Shown here: positions 1-11,950 of the stretch, in pieces
Numbering within the stretch: position 1 is the stretch's first letter
Layout of the letters: each line of letters begins with the position of its first letter
Origin: Dicyema japonicum
Taxonomy: Eukaryota > Dicyemida > Rhombozoa > Dicyemidae
Direction: 5' to 3'
DNA length: 64,000 nucleotides
NCBI GenBank assembly: GCA_011109175.1
Contig: RDEW01000015.1
Location: 266,310-330,309, forward strand
Translations under genes and position numbers: made by a program
The notes under the pieces: model-generated
The model's input: the letters and a program-made list of their open reading frames with translations, nothing else
Database searches by the model: none
Told to the model about the DNA's origin: nothing

Positions 1-1572
1 AGGTGAAAATTCTTGAGGATGAAGAGAGAAATGTGGGAGTCCAAAGCCTTTAGATTGTGCGTGAGCAGCTGTACGGATTCACTCTTCTCCTCCAGGACAG
101 TTGACATGTCATACAGAGGAGATCCGAGGAAAATCGCCTTTTCTAGTCGGGTGACTTTGATGTCCTGGAGGCAAGTAGAAATGGTCGTTATTGCGCGTTC
201 AAAGGTGTCCTCTCCACAGGTCACGTTAATAACTTCGCACTTAGATAGATTCGACTCCAGTCCGAGTCCCGCGAGGGCAGGGATGACGCGTTTAACCTCT
301 TCCACAACAATTTCCCAACTCGCGTCACAAGGTACCATAAGTTCAAAAGAGTTTTGATCGCAGATGATACACAGTCGAGACCCAAAGCAAAGAGTAGAGG
401 GCCAAGTGGGTCTCCTTGTTGGACTCCAGTCTTGGACTTGATGGCATGTTGTCCGAAGATCAGCGTACACGGGAACCATATGAGAGTCTGACCATCCTGC
501 TGATCTCAGGAATCCTAGAGACACTATCTCCTATGATTCTATCCCTTCGGATGCTATTGAATGCATTACGTATGTCCAGTTTGACTATAATTGAATCCTG
601 CGCGTCAGGAGGGCTGGCAACAAAATTCCGGATTGAATGTATTACTGCTTCACATCCATTAGGTACTCCAACTCCGAGTTGGACAGGACTAAGTTCGGCA
701 CTCAAAGTCTTGCTGGCTGCTCTGGCAGCGATCTTCGACGATAGGCGCCTAAGGACGTTACCAATGGCGATGGGTCTTGTCCCGCCGCAAGGCTTCTTGA
801 AGGCTACCAACCTCGAAGCGAAGTTCTCGAGCATACTCCGAGATATGGTTTGTAAGAGCATTCAATGAGACGATGAGGGAATCCCCTGTGTCGACGGTTG
901 TTACAGAGGTGAGGTCTTTTATGTGGCTTGGGCGTAGGCCGTCCAGACCGGCGCCGCTGCTTCCAGGGAATGCACGAATAGCCCATTTAATATCATCAGG
1001 GGTGGCATTTAGTTGTGGCACATCCTTTTGAATTTTCGTGTCACGTAGACAGCTGGTGCGGGCGGATGTTTCTGGACTAACTGGTCTAAGGTTTCTTTGC
1101 TTGGTGAAATAACCTTGTCGCTGCTGGAGAGTGTACGTAGGGCTCCCCGAATGTCCTCGACCATGATATTCTTGTTTATTTCTCTGCGAAGATCCCTTTT
1201 CTTGGTTCTGGATGAAGAGGGTGAGTCAACAGCAGTCGAAATGCTTTCCAGTGTATCCGCCAGGTTGATACTTTCGTATTTAGAAACGTTCCTTTTGATG
1301 ATTGACTTGACATTCCGTTCCTTCAGTTCGGTCGGATGTGATCCGAGGACAAGAGGTGCAAAGCAAAGAAGGCGCATCCAAGCTTCTTGGGTGTTGTCAC
1401 TGACTGCTTTGGTGATTAGTTTTGAGAGACACGTGGCAGCTGCTAGGCGCACTGACTTTGGGATTCTAAGTGGGATAACCCTCTCTGATACAAGCAGGTT
1501 CAGGCGGCGTAAACATTCGTCCGTGTTAGATAGGTCCAGGACTGAACGTATAGGATTAATTGCAGAAAACAT
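1..1572 (-). pseudogene. Non-LTR reverse transcriptase, group A (degraded, runs off window edge)
   Basis: On the minus strand the frames read in order. First an N-terminal region (1572-1009); then a pre-RT region with 'GSSGAGLDGLRP' (1021-758); then 'GGTRPIAIGNVLRRL', 'QLGVGVPNGCEA' and 'LDIRNAFNSI' (861-460), which are RT fingers and palm motif A; then 'GVQQGDPLGPLLFALG' (about 450-375). The YxDD box is missing: the frame breaks near 350 and continues with a post-catalytic stretch 'GLGLESNLSKCEVI'. At least three frameshifts and the lost catalytic box mark it as dead. The same family's C-terminal module appears on its own at 23.9, 59.6, 61.1-61.9 and 63.4 kb. The motif order is typical of a non-LTR RT group common in cnidarian and other invertebrate genomes; its clade name is not certain to me. 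Confidence 0.8.
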
Positions 1573-2539
1573 TAAAAATTAATGAAATAAAATCGTGTGA
1601 TTGTGGTTATGTACATTATCTAAATTACACAACATAATTAAATATTATTGTGGTTTTTATAATAAAAATTAAGATTACATTTTCCGACTCCCTTAATTTA
1701 TTGTTAGTAAATGTTTCAATACTCCACCTCATAATTGTATGACAAAATCAATATTATAATAAATTCACTACCTTGAAATACACCTTTAATAACCACAGAA
1801 TCAATTTCACACAACATAAATTATGCACTATACTACTTAAGAGTGGACAAAAGGAGGTTCCCCTAAGAATGGTCTGGCCTGTGAATATATCTATGAGTAC
1901 ATCCTCACTTAAGACCACAAATAAGTATGATTTTATACAGCAGATGACAAAGTCAAATATCTATTATAATGAGGTCAAATGGTAAAGTATGAGATTATTA
2001 AGAAGTAAAGGAAAGCATCATTATGTACTCTCATGAAGGATTTCATTGAATAACTCCAAGTAGAGGGAGGAATATTCAAAATAATTATAAAATCCAAGAT
2101 TATACAAAGCAGCAATCACATCATGACTTTTAATAGTCTCACGTGATCCATCTTTGCAGATATCATTAGCCCTAAAATAAACACGTGAACAACTCGCTCA
2201 TAATAAATTCAATAAATTCTGTACATGATTTTTTAATAAGTTCGACATATTGGACTGACACTTTGGCTGAATCAGGGATCATTTTACGAATTATTTTGTC
2301 GATATTACTTTTTTGTAGGAAATGGTCCTGGTGTCTGATTGGGTGAAATGACTGATCCGAGTCTTGGTCTGCAAGTTAATCAGAGTAAAAACCAATTCCA
2401 CAGTTTATGCTTCCATTATTAAAGTCCATTGATCACTCGATATACTCACACTAAAGATTACTTCTTTAAATAACTTAAATTATTAAAATAACATTTAATA
2501 CTGTATTATTTAATTATATTTCTTCCATATTCACCAAAC
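1573..2539. other. AT-rich intergenic stretch, no feature seen
   Basis: No reading frame with recognisable motifs, no repeat shared with the rest of the window, and no tRNA-like boxes were found. A 70-codon open frame at 1773-1985 has no recognisable content. Confidence 0.5.
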
Positions 2540-3270
2540 CTCTTCGACACAATTCATTTTGGAAAGCCTCAACGAACCCGGGGACACCTACAGACATTAT
2601 TCGTTGACATCTAAAAGGTATTTTACTCAGCATCGAGAAACTTACTGACGAGAAAAGTTTGCAACACTTCCAATTTTAACCAATGAATAACCAACTCTTC
2701 ACCGGATGAAGGGACTGAGTGTGCATGAACTCATCAAGATCTTGTCTACTCTCAAATGGCGTCCCTTAGGAATTACTATTTTCCCCAGAAATGTTCAACT
2801 TTTTCTTACGCAACTTAATTTTCCCTGGTGGAGCGGATTCAATGCTTCTAACCTACGTTGATGACCCATAATTAGTGCAAACCGAATAAGATTTTTGGAT
2901 ACGGCAAAGTCAGTCTCATCTAAACAATTGGGGGATTGACTGACTTCGTACCGACTTTCCGTATCTCCGGAAAATCAGCATTATAAAATTTTTTTAAGTC
3001 TAGGATCCATTCGTCACAAGAATGTGCTTCCATCTTATACAATCAGCCCCTAAAGCCGACGGTGGAGTACACATGTGCTGGGCTTAATAAATCTTATTCT
3101 CAAGTTACTACACCATAAATTATCTAAGGAAAATAGTCAATCTAACAAACCCTTTATACCAAATTCTTGCCTCCAGAAAGTTCACTCTCTGTGGCATCGA
3201 ATTATTCACTTGTGATATATAAAGTTTGGAGTCGAACTCAATCGGTATCATTACGACACTTTGGTGACTT
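2540..3270 (+). pseudogene. Jockey-like reverse transcriptase remnant (heavily decayed)
   Basis: Pieces of an RT palm can be followed in changing frames. 'GHLQTLFVDI.KVFYSAS' (about 2580-2635) matches the jockey motif around the first catalytic Asp. 'GVP' followed by 'FSPEMFNFFL' and then 'LLTYVDDP' (about 2760-2870) corresponds to GVPQGSxLSPxLFNxFL...LTYADD. Past 3000 the frame 'YTCAGLNKSYSQ' resembles the post-palm region. Stops and frameshifts are frequent, so this is an old copy. It belongs with the better copies at 5.06-7.65 and 48.7-51.0 kb by motif, but is too decayed for a firm subfamily. Confidence 0.5.
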
Positions 3271-3607
3271 TCATAGACATGACTAAAAGATTTCGGAAGT
3301 TGAATGTGTTGAAGGCAATTGTAAGAAGAGCCCCCTCCCTCATGGAGTCTCCATCAGAGAGTTGTACCACCAGATCAACATTCAGACGATAGAATACACC
3401 TATTCATCCTTGAAATTTACCTTTTCCTTGTCAAAATCAACTCAATCCAATGGATTATTTTGTGTCTTATTTTTTCGGAGTCCCTCTCTCCTTTCAAATG
3501 ATTCCACAAAAATAATTTCCATGGTTTCCGCAAAGAACCAGGAAATCAATTTAAAATCAAAATCGTCGGCTCTGAAGAATGAGACCCCGTTCAAGTCCCT
3601 CTGCAGA
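3271..3607. other. Spacer before the hAT insertion
   Basis: Contains an 83-codon open frame (3362-3613) of low complexity, rich in Ser and Lys, with no recognisable domain. The frame ends inside the target duplication of the next element, so it is probably fortuitous. Confidence 0.4.
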
Positions 3608-4020
3608 CATTAGTGCAGGGGTGCCCAACCTTTTTCGCTCACGAGCTACTTTTTATATAGCGATCTGTCTGGTGATCGACTATACATTTTTTGTATTTTA
3701 ATAACAATTTTTTTAATATTAGATTTTATTTAACAAAAAAGAGAACAAGAAACAATCCCGTCAAAAAGGGAGAGAATTTTTATTTTATAATAAAAAATTT
3801 AATGCTATTATTGTCATTGTAATTCTCCTGCAATTATTTCGATTTATGGCTCATATGAGGGGAAAAGTTGATGGCTCTTTTCGTTCCTTTCCTGAATGTA
3901 TGACACTTTTTCGGGTGAGCCACAAGACATCACGTTAAGCACATGTCCAAAGACTAAACTCCACAAAATCAATTCTATATACCTAAAAACTATATTTATG
4001 GTGGTTTTCATTCTGGATCT

Positions 4021-4335
4021 GTGGTTAATTTGTCACACGCAGAAGCTGCGACCCGTAGTCGCGTAACCGGATTCCCTCGGGTCTGGAAGGAGGAAGGAAC
4101 CCCGCTTAGCTTGTCCTTTTCCAATGCGAAAGAAAGTCGATCGGTGATGAAGTTCTCCTCCACAATTGGATTCTTCTGCAGGGGTGAGATAAAGTTCTTT
4201 CAAACAGTATTGGGAAAAATAGGAGTTGAGAGAGGTTGGATGGCTCATTCGATTGATGGAACTTGGATTATCTAACTATCTGACGTTTTTCTGTCTTTCT
4301 TTCTCAGTGATCATGGGGTTCTAAATAAATATAGA
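4021..4335 (+). repeat. Dispersed repeat R, copy 1 of 3
   Basis: Related copies lie at 20885-21240 (minus) and 21600-21865 (plus). The shared core includes TCCxCAATxGGATTCxTCTGxAGGG near 4165-4185, then a variable middle, then 'TCTGACGTTTTxCTG' and a common end 'TCAGTGATCATGGGGTTCTA' followed by AATAAAT. The shared end with AATAAA suggests a short retroposon, but no clear tRNA promoter boxes are visible. An open frame runs through this copy and a similar one through the minus copy; residues such as IGFxCR recur, but neither frame has a known domain. Confidence 0.6.
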
Positions 4336-5059
4336 TATCTTTGTAAATCTACAAAAATTCTTTTTGACTATGGGTTTTTTTTTAAGTTTGTTTGTGAACA
4401 GATAGTGCTCCGAATTTGGTTGGACAAAATGCTGTTGTTGCTACCAACTACGAGCTGAAATAGAAAAAAATCATTGCTTGTTTTGGGTCAAAATATGTGA
4501 ACAGTTTTTTCATTTATAAAATTAAAAAAACTGCTCAAATAACAATTCTCATTAATAAAAAATTTATCCACTTTAATAAAAGTTGGAACTACAAAAATAG
4601 CTGAGCTCAACATATCAAAAATTGTATCCAAAAAGATGTCAATCCTCTGGAAGTAGCCAAAATTAAAGGGTGGTTTTTCGTTATAATAAATAAATATTTT
4701 CTTAAAAAATTAATATATAAAACTAAATTTACCTTGATAAGGGCAAAGGAGAAGAAATACGAAGTGCTACGCGACCGATTCGCGATCTACCCCATTATTG
4801 TTGAGACAACTGGAGGAATATGTGGGAAATCGTTTCGTTTCCTAAGAGGCTTGGACTACACTAAAAAGCCACGACGCACGTGAGACCCGGTGGCTTCTCC
4901 AGATGATCTCTGTTGGAATCGTAAGAGGCAACGTCAGTAATGTCGGCTGGGACCACATTTGATGGATCCCAGTGTTAATTAATTGATTATTAGTTTGTTA
5001 ACGGTAATAAGTCGAATAATAACAAAAACTTGTTGAAAACTTATAGAAGAACCCTTAGC

Positions 5060-7650
5060 CCACCGCAAAAAACGGATCACAGTTCTTCAACTAAATATCA
5101 ATGGAGTAAGGGGCAAAATATTAGAACTGCGCTCTCTCCTGGCGGAGCTGATGATCGACGTGGCTTTGATACAAGAGACGAAACTGCCTATAAACAGTCC
5201 TACCCCGGTGTTCCCTGGATACAAGTCAATACGGACTGACCGAGAGAAGAATCGGGGTGGTAGCCTACTCATTTTATATCGGAAAGACCTTAAATGTGTG
5301 GACATCACTTCAGTGAAGAATATCTTGGAAGACAACGATGTTACTGAAGTCAATGCAGTCTCACTTGGAACAACAAATGGAAAAATTACCTTTGTGAACG
5401 TCTATGTGCCACCACCTGGTTCTTGCCCGAAGCACATCACTATGCCTAATTTATCTAATTTGGCTTTCTTGAACGACGTGATCATTGGGGGTATCAACGC
5501 CAAACACCCTCTATAACTGGCAAGTCAACCGTCCGAATCAAGAGAAAAAGTAATATTTTCGCAGACAGGACCTTTCACGGTCATGAATGACCCGTCAAAA
5601 CATACGAGAACCCCCTTCAGGGAGTCAGACCAACTAACTTCTTCAGACATCACGCTTTGTTCTCCCTGCCTGGCGGCAATATCGACTTGGTCAGTCACTT
5701 ACAACTCAAGAAGTGACCATAATGCGATCCTTTCGAAGATCAAAGAGAAACGTCAACTAGGAAGAGGTCCCAGAACAATTCAACTACAAACACGCAGACT
5801 GGAGACTTTACCGTACACTTACTGACAGCCTATGCAGTACCTGGATGGCATTACTTCCATGGACAAAATAGTCGCTTATGTAAACCGCACTATCTTGGAT
5901 ACGAAATCACTATCTGTACCTAAAACCACCTTAACTACACCAGGGGATATGGCAGGTCGACATTAACCAAGGAAAGAAACAAACTCAAAAAGTCTGGCCG
6001 ATTAACTACTGAGGATAAATTTAGACTGAAGGTTTTGAACGATGAACTAAAAAACAGGAAGGTAAAAGCACAAATATCAAGATGGAAGCATGTGTTCTCC
6101 TCGTTGAATAGAAATAGACCCACTACTGAAATTTAGAAGACCGTCTGAGACGAATCAGAGAGGATGAAAGATCGTCCGAGGTGGATCACAACCAAAAGGA
6201 CTTAAACAACCTAATAAAATACTATGTGAAAAAATCACATAAAGACCATGAGAAGTCGGATGTACCCCGAAACATCTCAGTAGACCGAAAAAGGTTCACT
6301 TCACTGAAAACGACGTGAGATATGCATTGAAAGCCATTAAAACAACCTATTCTAACGGACCGGATAAGATCCCAATGATCCTTCTAAAGAATCTTGGATA
6401 CTATGGAATCGCTGCATTACCGAGGATATTCAACCACTCTATTAACAAAAATTATATTCCATCCTTATGGAAGCTTGCTCACCTACGTCCAATTTTGAAA
6501 CCCGGTAAAGTGAAGAAGGACCAGCTTCATACAGGTCGTGTTATTGTGTTCGGTTTCGAAAATTCTGGAAAGGCTGGTTCTTGCGAAAATCAAAAATTTC
6601 CTCCCGGATTTGTCATTTCAACATGGTTTTAAAAAGGAGAGGTCTACTTCGATTCACTGCATTGACTAACTTTATACGATATGGTTTCTCGCACAGGCCG
6701 GGACACATGAAGACTGTACTTTGCTCCATAGACGTCCACGAAGTTTTCGACTCTGTGTCAAGAGGATTCTTACTTGGAAAATTTACCAAACAAAGATCTC
6801 TGGAAAGCTCAAACTCTGGCTAGCTAACTTCCTTAGTGGTCGGAGGGGACGCGTCTGCATTGGCCAGTCAAGGTCTATTTCACGGCTTCTCCTAATGGGG
6901 TTCCCCAAGGATCTCACATTGTCTCCAGTTTTATTCAACATATTCATGGCGGACCTCCCCACTCCAGACTCCGAAAATGATATTATTCTAACTTATGCCG
7001 ACGACATCTTCATTGCGTCACGCGATCAGGACATCCAGATTGCCACTTGAAATTGCAAGAAAATCTGGACCGTCTTGACAAATGGCTATCGAAGAATCGC
7101 CTAACTACTAGCAGTGAGAAGTCCGTCACAACCCTATTTACTTCAGACAAAAGACTGGGAAGACGGACGGTAGAACTGAAGGCAAACAATGAAGCTATTC
7201 CTTTCAGAAAATCCCTAAGGATCCTTGGGGTGACTTTGAAAATGCATATGTCATTGTTGAAAACGTAATTACGAATTGCGAAAAGAAAACTAATTTTCTG
7301 AAATGCCTCACAGGCTTATGGAAGATCAAAAAGCATTTTGTTTTGAGCTCTATATATAAACAATTCATTGAACCATGCATCTCTTATACATGTGGTATAT
7401 GGGGCCCACTCATCTCTTGGACAAATGTCTTGAAGATCGAGGCTAGCCTGAAAAGAGCCTCCAAAATCACAGAACGCTGAATTTCTGGAGAGTTCCAGCC
7501 ACCAATGCCTCTTGAAGCCTTGATACGAATAAACCATGGAACGCGCCGTCGTGACTGCAAAGGTCCAGTCACTCGACCGATACGTGCTTGTGTCGAGGAG
7601 CATCGGGCCAAGATTAGGTCCCTGCTAGAGCGTGCTGGGATCACGTGATT
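5060..7650 (+). pseudogene. Jockey-like non-LTR retrotransposon ORF2 (endonuclease plus RT), frameshifted
   Basis: The APE-type endonuclease begins at about 5074 with 'ITVLQLNINGVRGK' and continues through 'DVALIQETK', 'GGSLLILYRKDL' and 'VNVYVPPPGS' to a frameshift near 5510, where GD(x)NAK should follow (here 'GGINAKHPL' then stop). A linker follows. The RT starts about 6300 with 'NGPDKIPMILLKNLG' and 'IPSLWKLAHLRPILKPGK', and carries 'LTLSPVLFNIFMADLP' and an intact catalytic 'LTYADDIFIASRDQDIQ' at about 6985-7040. It ends around 7647 in 'HRAKIRSLLERAGIT'. Several frameshifts and stops make it non-functional. It sits inside the hAT at 3616-7839, so it is younger than that insertion. A diverged sister copy on the minus strand is at 48.7-51.0 kb. 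Confidence 0.85.
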
Positions 7651-7847
7651 AGTTAGTTTGTGTAACCGTGGTCTCTGGTGTTATATTATTAGTTAGATAT
7701 TTTTGCCAGTTGTTCTTTCATAAATATAATAGCAAATAATTCTTCCTTGACAGTTAAATCATGGAAAATTAAACGGGAAAATACACGATATCAATCGTTA
7801 AAAATCAATCGATTGCGATCTACTGGTTGGCCACTCCTGCATTAGTG

Positions 7848-8623
7848 AATGCACTTCCGGAAAACAGTGGGATTCCTGTGGTAGACCATTCAAGGATAGT
7901 CCGTAAATTGTCATAAGTTGAGTTTACCTAATTAGTGATTTTTAGCATTTTCATTGTCGGTGGTCTTAAGATTTAGCGATCAAAATGAGACATATCTAAT
8001 TGCCTCGGACGACATGTCACATTATTACCACTTAAATGCATACACGGGAACCAACTCATTAAACACTATGCTTTATTCAATTATGAGGACTTGTATAAGT
8101 ATGGGGCCTCACCATATAAAACCAAAACTCATGACCCTCACTCCCTTTCAAATGTTAAGATAATTGCCTCAATCCTCGATAATTATGATGTGACCCCTAC
8201 AAAATCTCTGATTCACCATTATCCATTTATGCTCCTGGGCTATGAAGGTGATCACATACCTATTAAACTATTCAGCTAACATACACACAATTATAAAAAT
8301 TAGAATTCATTGTTAACCATAATTATAAAATCCAGAAAGCCGAAAGACGTCTCTCTTCAACACATTGTAAAAATAACCTTCGCTCTTTTAAGCCTGAATT
8401 AGTAATCTGTACTGATACTGTTCTACAGACGAGATCAAAATCCACTAAAGTGGATATTCAACCCCGGAAAAACTGAAAAGAAATTATCAATGTCAAGTTG
8501 GACCATTTGAGACTGGTGGACTACACGACCACATATCAAGGAGATTACCTTACTAGCAAGTCTGACAAGTATATATTAACTTGTATTTTACTTTTAATAT
8601 CATTTTATACATTGACTTATTAA
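7848..8623. other. Intergenic stretch, no feature seen
   Basis: Two overlapping open frames (7954-8163 and 8091-8279) encode no recognisable domain. No repeat relationship to the rest of the window was noticed. Confidence 0.4.
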
Positions 8624-8673
8624 TAGGGCGAACTAAGTTAAAAAAGTTAAAATTTAATAATAGTAAATAAATA

Positions 8674-8876
8674 AATGGTTTGACGAGTGACGCCGTCATC
8701 AGTGGATACTCACTGCGGAACTGGATTGTCTAGAAAGGACCTACACACAAGAAAAAGAAAAAAAGAAGTGAAGATCTTGGTTCTACGATTAGTTAAAATT
8801 AACTGTTCTTTACTTAAATAAAGTGTGTGTCTTGCCTATGCGGAGCTATAGATATTATGGCTCTCGTGAAAAGGCT
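8674..8876 (+). repeat. tRNA-derived SINE, 5'-truncated copy
   Basis: Starts at 'AAATGGTTTGACGAGTGACG' and continues through 'CTGCGGAACTGGATT', an A-rich GAAAAAGAAAAA run and 'TTAACTGTTCTTTACTTAAA' to the conserved 3' end 'TATGGCTCTCGTGAAAAGGC', matching the full copies at 34.5, 37.2 and 39.9 kb. The tRNA-like head with A and B boxes is missing, as expected for incomplete reverse transcription. Confidence 0.8.
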
Positions 8877-9082
8877 AAAAAAATAAAAAAAATAAAAATA
8901 ATCATTAAAAATGATTTTTTAACTAAATTTTATTATAGATAAATGTATATTAAACAAAATTATTAGGTTAAAAAGTTAAAATATTAATTTATTAAATTAA
9001 CTATTAATAATATATTTTTTCCCATCGAGCCTCATAAAAACATCAAAATTCATTGAGTTTTGCAAAATAACAATTATTTTTT

Positions 9083-10327
9083 GTGGATTATCTGACCGAA
9101 TCGCACCAAACACACATTGACCAATATTCCAAAAATGATGATTGGGCTCTACAAGTAACCAGATCATTTATGAAATCTGATATTCCACTAAACAAACTAT
9201 CATGGCTTAGAGAATTGTTTTACAGAGGCTCTGTACGAGTTCCCTCACCATCAAAAGTTAGAAGCTGTGTAGATCAAATCATAATGGATCAAAAATTGTT
9301 AATTCAACAAAAACTTGTGTATAAAAATTTACTTTATTTTGTAGCAATCAAAAAGTTTTCGCTATTACGGATGAAACAAAAATCCGGGGCCAAAGATACG
9401 TTGCTGTGATGATTGGATCGTTAAATTCTCCTGAAACAACATATCTGATATCGTTTAAGGCGATAGAATCTGCTCCTAACAAGAACATCATTACTCAGAT
9501 AGTCGACGATGCACTTGGAAATAATTTGGTTCAAAGGAAAAATTTCATTTTGTTAATTTCGGATGCTGCAAATTATATGAAATCAGGTAAATTTTATGTT
9601 TTAGCTGACAAAATACTTAAAAATCTTTACCCCAAGTTATTCCATGTCACATGTGCCTCCATTACACAATTGTTGTGAGAAAATAAGAGACTCTTACCGG
9701 AAATTGAGTTGATGATAGCTACTGTACAAGCAGAAATTAACAAAACAATAGAAGAAAACTAATATTAAAAACAGAAACATCGCCATTCCACCTCGTGTGC
9801 ATTTGACAATATGGGGGACCTGGCTTAAGGCCGCTACATACTATTCAGAAAATCTGATCGGAGTACAAACTATTTTTGAATCATTCGCGGATGATGGATA
9901 TCTAGTTCGAACAGCCAAAGAAAGTCTCAAAACCATGTGTTAGTGAGCATTCTATGTGACCTTATCCGAAGCTATTCAAAAATTCCAGGTTTCCAAGTAA
10001 TGTCGTATTGCAGATATTATTACGAAATTCGAAAGTACGCGCTTCACAATTGAACAGGCATATGATTGTTTAGAATCGTTGGAATTTGGAAATGACAACA
10101 AATTTATTAAAGAATACATAATTAAAGGCTTAAAAAACTGATATTTGAACATAATTAAAATAACTAATTCACACATATCTCTTGCCGAGTATTCATTACT
10201 CCTGAATTGTCAGCCAACTTCGTGCTCGGTTGAACGATGTTTCTGAGATAAAGAATTTTCTAAGATCCAACGAAATGTTCTACCAGAAAATTATGTAATT
10301 TGTATGTGTAACAAAAAGTTTTAGTGT
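9083..10327 (+). pseudogene. hAT-family transposase (CGBP1-like), frameshifted
   Basis: The first frame (9083-9409) contains 'SDIPLNKL..LRELF', typical of the region after the BED-finger in CGBP1-like hAT transposases. A frameshift near 9345 moves to 'FAITDETKIRGQRYVAVMIG', the conserved ITDE...RY block. Then come 'LLISDAANYMKSG' and 'YPKLFHVTCASI', where the family has SDAAxYM and HxTCxAH. The C-terminal dimerisation region is at about 10190-10325: 'CQPTSCSVERCF', a TGA where Ser is expected, then 'VLPENYVI'. At least three disruptions mean no active protein. The family assignment rests on motif order. Confidence 0.75.
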
Positions 10328-10418
10328 TTTTATTGTTTAGTTATAAATTTAAATTTTTTGGGTTAATTTATCAGTTTTTAGGTTAAATTTTTTATTTTTT
10401 AGGTTAAAAAATCGCCCT

Positions 10419-11950
10419 CGTTATAAGTATTATGGGTCTTGTGAAATTGCTTACAATATTATAATACTTGATGGTTACATCATTAATAATTTATGTACGT
10501 ACAAAAATAATTATTTTAGGGTGTCCTGACCATTTACGTCACTTTCCAATCGATAAGTTTGGATAAGGGATTTTTTGGATAAAATAACTTCTTAAAACTA
10601 ATCAAGTTAAAAATAACATTTTATAAAATCCAATTTCATTCATGGTGGTGACAGTAGAACGAAACTTACCGCAGAACAAAAACAACACGTTAAGTGTTGG
10701 GTAGATGATTAATCTAAATATTGGTTTTCATAACAGTTGGCCACATCACAACTTTTTTGTTTTTTACCCTTAAAAAATTATCTGTTATTGAATGGGAAAG
10801 TGCCGCTAATGGTCTGGAAACCCTATAAAATAGGAGATCTGATGGATGTTCGCGGATATCTTGAATGAAGGAAATTGCAATGTCGTGTGAATATAAAACG
10901 AAAATAATTCATTATATTGGGGATCGATACCATTAATATTTAGTTAACACTAGATTATATATGAACTCTATAAGAACAAAATCGGCTTCGTGGTTGTCCT
11001 CCTCCTTGATGACTAAAAGATCTCTCTGTTGAACCGGAAGGACCCCTATACCAAATTTCTCGATATATGTCTCAAGATAGACTGTCGAATTATTCTAATT
11101 GACCTTATAATGAAGTGAAGATATCGGAGATACACTCTGCCATGAGAGAATGCATAAACAGTACTTAATGTAAAAATGAAATCATTTGGGGTCTATAAGA
11201 CTATTTGAAGATCTCCAAATACTATTCTAAAATACTCTAAGGATATATTCCACAGAATTGGAATCTACCAATAATCAATATGACTCCTAAACAAAAGAAA
11301 CCAAGAATACATTTATTGTATTGGCAGATAAAGCAGAATGGGAGATCTATATACCAAAAAGACAAACGAAATGTGTATTTCTAATATTAACAAGTTCCTC
11401 TAATCGAATTGTACTCTACTTAGTGGTAACAACAGTAATCTCTCATTTTACTTAGAATCCTGATTGGATTTCAGGGAAGATATTGTAATGAGAAAAAATA
11501 AAACGTGTCTCCTCAAACTGAGAATTGGAAGTAAAACTATCTTTCAGAGAATTATCTTCCTTTCTCTCATCCACGGATATGAGTGATGGTTTTTCTAAGC
11601 GAACAAGGATAGAATCATATCAATTCTGGGAAAAAACGAGGAGTGCGTCTATTAAATTAGCTCTTCACGTGAGGTCAGATCCGGATTTAATCAAAGAGAA
11701 TAGCCAAAAATAGCCCTTCTCAACATTGCAGCAAATAAGCAGCTAACAAACCGTTAAAGTAAAATGACATGTAGGTTTGCTACCGTAAAGATACAATTTG
11801 ATGTTGCTTTGGTAATTAACCCCTTAAATTCAATTGTTCGATTACCAAAACTGCAATTCGATAATAAAATTTGTTCTCAACATTACAGGTGGTGACAAAC
11901 AGTCAATTGAGATATTAATCCATTAATAATAAAAAATTAAATTATTTGAG
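10419..11950. other. Intergenic stretch with a SINE 3'-tail relic at its left edge
   Basis: The first 35 bases (10419-10453) resemble the SINE 3' end (TATTATGGGTCTTGTGAAAT compared with TACTATGGCTCTCGTGAAAA). The rest shows no recognisable coding content; an open frame at 11525-11713 has no known domain. Confidence 0.4.

Larger units (their letters stand above)
3608..7847. mobile_element. hAT DNA transposon with 8-bp target duplication, interrupted by a jockey LINE
   Basis: The element proper is 3616-7839. It starts CAGGGGTGCCCAACC and ends GGTTGGCCACTCCTG, an imperfect terminal inverted repeat of the CAGGGGTSGCCAACC type known for Charlie-like hATs. The 8 bases on each side are identical (CATTAGTG at 3608-3615 and 7840-7847), the target-site length expected for hAT. 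A second copy of the same family lies at 57.9-59.2 kb and matches 3616-3800 and 4735-4775 closely; that copy carries the transposase remnant missing here. Inside this copy lie a dispersed repeat (4021-4335) and a jockey-like LINE (about 5060-7650), so it is now a non-autonomous nested shell. Orientation is inferred from the second copy. Confidence 0.85.
8624..10418 (+). mobile_element. hAT element with CGBP1-like transposase remnant
   Basis: The left end TAGGGCGAACTAAGTTAAAA (8624) and right end, read inward as AGGGCGATTTTTTAACC (10418), form a short imperfect inverted repeat; TTAGGTTAAA motifs repeat near both ends. A transposase remnant lies inside (9083-10327) and a 5'-truncated SINE sits near the left end. 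A target duplication could not be confirmed by eye because the right flank is itself a decayed SINE tail. The TAGGG terminus resembles that of the larger hAT at 26764-33562, which has a similar dimerisation domain. Confidence 0.6.

Noticed and set aside
4021-4275. Protein-coding gene in dispersed repeat R
   Set aside because: The frame is open in two of three copies but full of stops in the third, with no known domain; better explained as a noncoding repeat.
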